A program made the translations under genes and the position numbers. From NCBI GenBank assembly GCA_030706285.1, contig JAUZOU010000204.1, positions 1 through 5,707 on the forward strand: a stretch of 5,707 bases of DNA, in the 5' to 3' direction. The notes below the pieces were generated by a model. The model made no database searches, was not told the origin of the DNA, and was given only the letters and a program-made list of their open reading frames with translations. Numbering within the stretch: position 1 is the stretch's first letter; every line of letters begins with the position of its first letter. Shown here piece by piece: positions 1-3,619 of the stretch. Source of the stretch: Bacteroidota bacterium. Its GTDB lineage: Bacteria > Bacteroidota > Bacteroidia > Bacteroidales > UBA1402.

Positions 1-261
1 ATTGATCCAGATTTCCAGCCCATTTTGCAGGATCTGTTGTTGGAGCGAATTGTCGGCGATACGAAGGATCAAATAGAGTTGTCTCTCATCATTTGCCACA
101 TCAAAATTGATACCGGTGTTTTTGTCGAAGTTGGGCAACGGAGTAGCCCATTCCGTATTTTTACCATCAATAGTGACTCCTTGTTTGAAAGACAATGTTT
201 TTGTTCCGGCAATAGCGACGGTAGATGTAGCTAAAGCCAGTAATAAGAAATGAAAGCGCAT
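1..261 (-). CDS. Secreted protein with CBM9/DOMON-like N-terminal domain (3' end outside window)
   Basis: Only the first 87 codons are present; the frame stays open to the window edge. The start ATG (259-261) lies four bases beyond the response regulator stop, so it is probably co-transcribed and translationally coupled; the upstream AAAGTAAG is at best a weak ribosome site. Residues 1-18 form a Sec signal peptide: MRF, a hydrophobic run FLLLALATSTVAIA, then a likely AIA/G cleavage site. There is no lipobox cysteine. The mature start reads like the sugar-binding beta-sandwich found in many Bacteroidota exoproteins: IDGKNTEWATPLPNFDKNTG near 31-50, VANDERQLYLILRIAD near 55-70, and GLEIWIN at 81-87. 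This DG-x-EW / NDxxLYL / GLEIWI pattern resembles CBM9-like or DOMON-like domains. That assignment is from memory of the family pattern, and the ligand is unknown. Seen: signal peptide and motif. Inferred: export and a carbohydrate or haem-type ligand. Confidence 0.75.
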   Translation of the reverse strand, partial: MRFHFLLLALATSTVAIAGTKTLSFKQGVTIDGKNTEWATPLPNFDKNTGINFDVANDERQLYLILRIADNSLQQQILQNGLEIWIN

Positions 262-265
262 ATAC

Positions 266-958
266 TTACTTTAATAATGATTTAACGGTATCAACATACG
301 ACTTGCCAATTGGCAATTCTTTTTCACCCAACAAGACCATTTGGTTGTAAATCCGTTGGATTTTCCGGATGGAGACAATGTAGGAGCGATGAATCCGGAT
401 GAATTCGTTTTCAGGCAGTTTTTCCGGTATGCTTTTCAGGCTCATTAGTGTGAAAATGCTTTTACCACTATCCAGATGAATCCGGATGTAGTCATCAAAC
501 CCTTCAATGTACAGGATGTCTTTGGTGCCAATCCGTAAATTTTGGTAATCGGATTTGACAAAAATGGCTGGGTCTTCCGTTGCGTTGGCTCCGGCATCAT
601 GCAGATCCTTGTATTCCTTGGCTTTTTTGATCGCTTCAAGAAAGCGACTGAACTCAAACGGTTTGAGTAAGTAGTCCACCGCGTCCACATTAAAGCCATC
701 AACGGCGTATTTACTATACGCTGTCGTAAAAATGACCATTGGTTGACGGCGATTTAGAGACCGGGCCAGTTGAATACCTGTTATATCCGGCATCTGAATA
801 TCGAGAAAAATCAGATCGATCGGATTTCGTTGTAAATAGCCCCACGCTGATATTGCGTCGGTAAAGGTCTCTTTCAGTTCAAGACCAGGAACCTGTGAAA
901 TATAGGTCTCCATTAGTTCAAGAGCCAATGGCTCATCGTCAACAGCAATACAGGTCAT
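266..958 (-). CDS. LytTR-family DNA-binding response regulator
   Basis: A 230-residue cytoplasmic response regulator, a typical length for the LytR/AlgR type. Residues 1-115 form the receiver domain: acidic pair D7-D8, phospho-acceptor D53 in LIFLDIQMP, conserved T78/T79 after the fourth strand (VIFTTAYS), and K99-P100 in YLLKPFEF. Residues 131-228 form a LytTR domain, which binds DNA mainly with beta strands: FVKSDYQNLRIGTKDILYIE, then DDYIRIHLDSGK, then the FIRIHRSYIVSIRKI core at 186-200. A short acidic and polar linker (about 116-130) joins the two. All key residues are present. The ATG overlaps the TGA of the upstream kinase gene as ATGA (955-958), which fixes the start and indicates translational coupling. 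It should be phosphorylated by that kinase. Its regulon is not visible, but the secreted-protein gene four bases downstream is an obvious co-expressed partner. Confidence 0.95.
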   Translation of the reverse strand: MTCIAVDDEPLALELMETYISQVPGLELKETFTDAISAWGYLQRNPIDLIFLDIQMPDITGIQLARSLNRRQPMVIFTTAYSKYAVDGFNVDAVDYLLKPFEFSRFLEAIKKAKEYKDLHDAGANATEDPAIFVKSDYQNLRIGTKDILYIEGFDDYIRIHLDSGKSIFTLMSLKSIPEKLPENEFIRIHRSYIVSIRKIQRIYNQMVLLGEKELPIGKSYVDTVKSLLK

Positions 959-2061
959 CTTGATAAATCGATTATAAGTTGAATGAGATAAGAATCTTTT
1001 GTCTGTGTCTTTTTTAGCGAGTAGTTGCCTTTGTACAGCAAATCAAGTCTTCGATTGACATTTTCAAGGCCTATGCCGGTGGACTGCTCCAAACTGTCGG
1101 ATGTTACCGGATGAATGGCATTTTGGATGGTAAAGGTCAGCGTGCTTCCGGAAAACTGGAAACGGATGACGATTTCAGATTCATTCCGGTTGCTGACGCC
1201 ATATTTGAACGCATTGTCAATGAAAGGAATCAACAGCCTTGGAGCGATGCGCAGGGTCTCAAAGTTCCCCGACGTTTCATATCTGACTTTTGTTTTATCA
1301 GTCAGGCGCATTTGCTGTAGCTCAATGTAACCTCGAATGAATTTTTCTTCTTCTGTGAAGGGAACGAAATCCACGCCGGTATCATCGGTGAGCTGCCTCA
1401 TCAGGTTGGACAGTTTCATGACAGCCAATGGTGCATCTTCTGATTTCTTCAGGGTCAGCATATAAATATTATTCAGCGTATTGAACAGAAAATGCGGATT
1501 AATCTGTGCTTTCAGAAAAGACAATTCTGACTGAAGTGCATTGGCACGTACCATTTCGGCGTGTTGCTTCGATTCCTGAAGCTGGACGATCAGTACATAA
1601 ACCATACTGACAGCCCAAATCAGCATAAAGGTATAGATGAACGAAAATGGCTTAAATTCGAATCCTTCCGGTGGCCCTCCGTGATGATAACCCATCGGCC
1701 TGATGTTCATACCTGCCAGCTGTTCAATCTGAATGGCCAAGTCATGAATGAAGAAACTCCCCATTAAAAACAAACAACTAAAAAAGATATACCAGCCCCA
1801 TTTCCTTTTATTGAACAAATTGGGCATCAGCACCAATAAGTTGACATAGAAAGCAATCATCAGGAAGATGTTGTTCATTAAGATAGGGAGAGGAATGAAA
1901 GGAAGCGGACCTCTGTGCTCGGGGACCATGCCCATTCTGGGCCTGAAGACCATCGGCAACGAAAAGAAAACCAGCCACAAAAATAGATGCAGGACAATTT
2001 TCAGCAAGTGCTTCCCGTTGGAATTCAGATGTATATGTTGTATGGATTCGTTGTAACTCAT
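955..2061 (-). CDS. LytS-type membrane sensor histidine kinase
   Basis: A 368-residue sensor kinase of the His_kinase (PF06580) family. Four hydrophobic segments are seen at about 20-39, 61-81, 91-110 and 138-160. The positively charged turn NKRKW (84-88) between helices 2 and 3 places the N-terminus inside and two loops outside. Those loops are rich in Met, His and Pro: RPRMGMVPEHRGP near 40-52, and MNIRPMGYHHGGPPEG near 118-133. A short coiled linker (161-180) leads to the kinase core: QINPHFLFNTLNNIY with phospho-acceptor H190, the N-box IDNAFKYG (281-288), and the G-box TGIGLENV (328-335). The conserved FLKAQINPHFLFN signature makes the family certain. The TGA overlaps the regulator ATG by four bases, so the two form a cognate pair. 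No in-frame ATG precedes 2061 before a stop, and no Shine-Dalgarno is evident. The signal sensed is unknown. Confidence 0.95.
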   Translation of the reverse strand: MSYNESIQHIHLNSNGKHLLKIVLHLFLWLVFFSLPMVFRPRMGMVPEHRGPLPFIPLPILMNNIFLMIAFYVNLLVLMPNLFNKRKWGWYIFFSCLFLMGSFFIHDLAIQIEQLAGMNIRPMGYHHGGPPEGFEFKPFSFIYTFMLIWAVSMVYVLIVQLQESKQHAEMVRANALQSELSFLKAQINPHFLFNTLNNIYMLTLKKSEDAPLAVMKLSNLMRQLTDDTGVDFVPFTEEEKFIRGYIELQQMRLTDKTKVRYETSGNFETLRIAPRLLIPFIDNAFKYGVSNRNESEIVIRFQFSGSTLTFTIQNAIHPVTSDSLEQSTGIGLENVNRRLDLLYKGNYSLKKTQTKDSYLIQLIIDLSR

Positions 2062-2077
2062 AATTGAAATGTTGGGC

Positions 2078-2111
2078 CAAAGATCCTTTAATTTTCTGAG
2101 ATAGGGACAAA
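2078..2111 (-). promoter_or_regulatory. Candidate Bacteroidota-type promoter for the kinase operon
   Basis: On the minus strand GATCTTTG (2078-2085) matches the Bacteroidota -7 consensus TAnnTTTG except at its first base. TTTG (2108-2111) stands 22 bases upstream as a possible -33 element; the usual gap is about 19-21. The -7 element ends 16 bases before the kinase ATG, giving a leader of only about 10 bases. The match is seen in the sequence; activity is inferred. The short leader and slightly long gap lower confidence. Confidence 0.35.
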
Positions 2112-2202
2112 CTATTCGGTTACATCAGCTATTTTACCGGTTAACTCGAAAGACTTGCCGGTGAACCGGGGGACTCTTGTCCGGTCCATTTTTTGCCTCA
2201 GC

Positions 2203-2607
2203 CTACACGGTCAGATCGATCGGTACGTCTTTCCGGTAGACAGTCGCCTCCATGGTTGCTACCAGGTCTCCGTGCTGATTGGTTACATCGACTTGGTAGC
2301 AGGCGATCCGTTTATGCAGAAACCGTTCTCTGGCTTCCGCATAAAGTGTGTCGCCGGGTCCGCTTCCTTTCATAAAGTTGACAGACCCGGACAGTGAAAA
2401 GGCCAATTTGCCGTGAGAATTGCTAGCTGCTCCGACGATAAAGTCCGCTAAGGTAAAGATGGCTCCTCCCTGAGTCGTATCTCCGGCATTCAGGTGTTTA
2501 TCTTTGATGACCAAACGGCCTTTGGCATAGCCTGCTTTTACTTCCAATAGTTCGACACCAGTTGTAGCGGCAAACCGGTCGTGCTTAAAATAGTCTTTTG
2601 CGTTCAT
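2203..2607 (-). CDS. PaaI-type hotdog-fold acyl-CoA thioesterase
   Basis: A 134-residue single-domain hotdog protein of the 4HBT/PaaI superfamily, whose members hydrolyse acyl-CoA thioesters in the cytoplasm, usually as tetramers. The signature is at 38-63: H38 and N40, then TQGGAIFTLADFIVGAASN, with D55 at the start of the long helix as the likely catalytic acid. The family's common HGG reads QGG here (Q46), a substitution also known in other members. Strand segments LSGSVNFMKGSGPGDTLYAE (72-91) and the C-terminal VATMEATVYRK complete the fold, and length is normal. The substrate cannot be told from the sequence. It is on the same strand as the kinase operon but 141 bases upstream, with a separate promoter candidate for that operon, so a functional link is doubtful. 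No Shine-Dalgarno is seen before ATG 2605-2607. Confidence 0.9.
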   Translation of the reverse strand: MNAKDYFKHDRFAATTGVELLEVKAGYAKGRLVIKDKHLNAGDTTQGGAIFTLADFIVGAASNSHGKLAFSLSGSVNFMKGSGPGDTLYAEARERFLHKRIACYQVDVTNQHGDLVATMEATVYRKDVPIDLTV

Positions 2608-2628
2608 AAGTAACAGTATTCATCACTT

Positions 2629-2706
2629 TTACCGGGGATAACGTCCGGCCGGTAAGAATCAAGTTCGGTGAGCACATTCCCCGAAACTTGTAGCGGGGGC
2701 ATGTGC
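2629..2706 (-). promoter_or_regulatory. Inverted repeats forming alternative hairpins in putative thioesterase leader
   Basis: Three inverted repeats lie between the thioesterase start and its promoter candidate. Repeat A pairs 2672-2683 (GCACATTCCCCG) with 2694-2706 (CGGGG, then ATGTGC), about 11 pairs with a small internal loop and a 10-base loop. Repeat B pairs CAAGTTCGG (2660-2668) with CCGAAACTTG (2681-2690), nine pairs with one bulged A. A and B share 2681-2683 and overlap in extent, so one transcript cannot fully form both. Repeat C pairs TTACCGG (2629-2635) with CCGGTAA (2649-2655), seven perfect pairs. No T-tract follows C on the minus strand, so it is not a standard terminator. It could be a structured leader or protein-binding operators. 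The pairing is seen; the function is inferred. Confidence 0.35.
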
Positions 2707-2718
2707 GCGTTTATTGTG

Positions 2719-2750
2719 GAAAGATACAAAATGGATTTGTTTTATGACAA
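2719..2750 (-). promoter_or_regulatory. Candidate Bacteroidota-type promoter for the thioesterase
   Basis: On the minus strand TATCTTTC (2719-2726) matches TAnnTTTG at all but the last base. TTG (2748-2750) lies 21 bases upstream as a -33 core. The predicted transcript would begin near 2712 and carry a leader of about 105 bases containing the inverted repeats at 2629-2706. No better match lies closer to the gene. The long leader is unusual, so an unrecognised closer promoter remains possible. Confidence 0.35.
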
Positions 2751-2767
2751 CCGGAGCCGGCATTTGT

Positions 2768-2775
2768 TATTTTTG
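2768..2775 (+). promoter_or_regulatory. Promoter -7 element for the B3/B4 gene
   Basis: TATTTTTG is an exact match to the Bacteroidota -7 consensus TAnnTTTG and is followed by CAC, a common extension. It ends 27 bases before the ATG at 2803, giving a leader of about 20 bases. A clear -33 TTTG at standard spacing is missing; the nearest TTTG (2736-2739) is 28 bases away. Its position supports a start at 2803 rather than further upstream in the same open frame. Confidence 0.55.
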
Positions 2776-2802
2776 CACAGATATAATCAGCAACAGACAG
2801 AC

Positions 2803-3459
2803 ATGAAATTGACGATAGAACCGGTTATCCGTGAGGCTGCACCTAATTATGCCGGGACAATGATCCGGTGTCATGTGCACAATTCACCTTCAAATGAATC
2901 ACTTTGGAAGGAAATATCAGCCGAAACCGGCAGCTTCAGGCAACGATATGTGGTGGAAGACATTAATAAACTGCCCGGTATTTATGAGATGAGGCAGCTG
3001 TATAAAAAACTAGGTAAGGATCCCAACCGGTACCGGCCTTCAGCCGAAGCGCTTTGCCGAAGGCTCTTGAAGGACAAAGAATTGTATAAAATCAGCACAT
3101 TGGTCGATATGATCAATCTGGTTTCCATACGCACTGGTTTTTCTATCGGCGGTTTTGACGGAAATCAGGTTCAGGGACAACTGAGTATTGGAGTCGGACG
3201 GGCGGGAGAGCCCTTCCATGCTATCGGCAGAGGCTTGCTCAATATCGAAGGGTTGCCTGTTTACCGCGATGAGGCTGGTTGCATCGGTACGCCTACCAGT
3301 GATGAAGAACGAACCAAACTGACGATGGAAACCTGTACCCTGTTGATGGTGATTCATTCGGCCGGTGGCAAAGATAGACTGAGCGACGCCGTTGACCTAT
3401 CCCTACGGCTCCTGAAAACGTATACCCAACCGTCCGATGTAGAGGTGACTCCGTTTTGA
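2803..3459 (+). CDS. Stand-alone B3/B4 domain protein (PheRS beta editing-domain-like)
   Basis: A 218-residue cytoplasmic protein consisting of one B3/B4 domain (PF03483, COG3382), the fold that in phenylalanyl-tRNA synthetase beta recognises and hydrolyses mischarged Tyr-tRNA. Family blocks are visible: YKKLGKDPNRYRPSAEAL (67-84), the VDMINLVSIRTGFSIGGFD stretch (101-119), GRAGEPF (132-138), and GTPTSDEERTKLT (162-174). There are no catalytic-core, anticodon-binding or other synthetase parts, so it is a free-standing paralogue. Such proteins may act in tRNA editing or bind RNA or amino acids; the role of this group is not settled. The frame is open for 45 codons before M1, but the -7 element at 2768-2775 falls inside that stretch and the domain starts at MKLTIEP, so 2803 is preferred over 2668 or 2731. 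It diverges from the thioesterase and converges on the beta-helix gene. Confidence 0.88.
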   Translation: MKLTIEPVIREAAPNYAGTMIRCHVHNSPSNESLWKEISAETGSFRQRYVVEDINKLPGIYEMRQLYKKLGKDPNRYRPSAEALCRRLLKDKELYKISTLVDMINLVSIRTGFSIGGFDGNQVQGQLSIGVGRAGEPFHAIGRGLLNIEGLPVYRDEAGCIGTPTSDEERTKLTMETCTLLMVIHSAGGKDRLSDAVDLSLRLLKTYTQPSDVEVTPF

Positions 3460-3581
3460 CGGTAGAAGCACATTCGATTGGCAAACAAGAAATGAAAGGC
3501 AGTCCCTTATCGAAGAGAGTCTCAGAACGACGAAAACTGTTGGGACACCCATTTGATATCGAGACGGCCTTTCACCAAACA

Positions 3582-3613
3582 CAGAAGCTGTAACCCACCC
3601 ATACAGCTTCCTG
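3582..3613. terminator. Hairpin between convergent genes, probable bidirectional terminator
   Basis: GAAGCTGTA (3584-3592) and TACAGCTTC (3602-3610) form a perfect nine-base-pair stem with a nine-base loop; CAG/CTG outside can extend it with a bulge. It sits between the stop of the B3/B4 gene (3459) and that of the beta-helix gene (3620), as expected for a shared terminator. The T-tract is poor in both directions: AAAAAA follows on the plus strand, and TGTGTTTGG on the minus strand. Intrinsic termination is therefore likelier for the minus-strand gene and uncertain for the other. Confidence 0.6.
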
Positions 3614-3619
3614 AAAAAA

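Noticed and set aside
25..234. Plus-strand 69-residue open frame at the left edge.
   Set aside because: It is antisense to the signal-peptide gene at 1-261, which has a coherent signal peptide and domain start.
1808..2110. Minus-strand 100-residue open frame overlapping the start of the kinase gene.
   Set aside because: It lies in another frame of the clearly real kinase gene and has no family features.
2163..2187. Terminator for the thioesterase from the stem GAACCGG with CCGGTCC.
   Set aside because: The seven-pair stem needs a G-U wobble and no T-run follows on the minus strand, so it is too weak to call.
2668..2802. Upstream extension of the B3/B4 gene to an ATG at 2668 or 2731.
   Set aside because: The -7 element at 2768-2775 falls inside it, the extra residues do not belong to the domain, and the conserved part begins at 2803.
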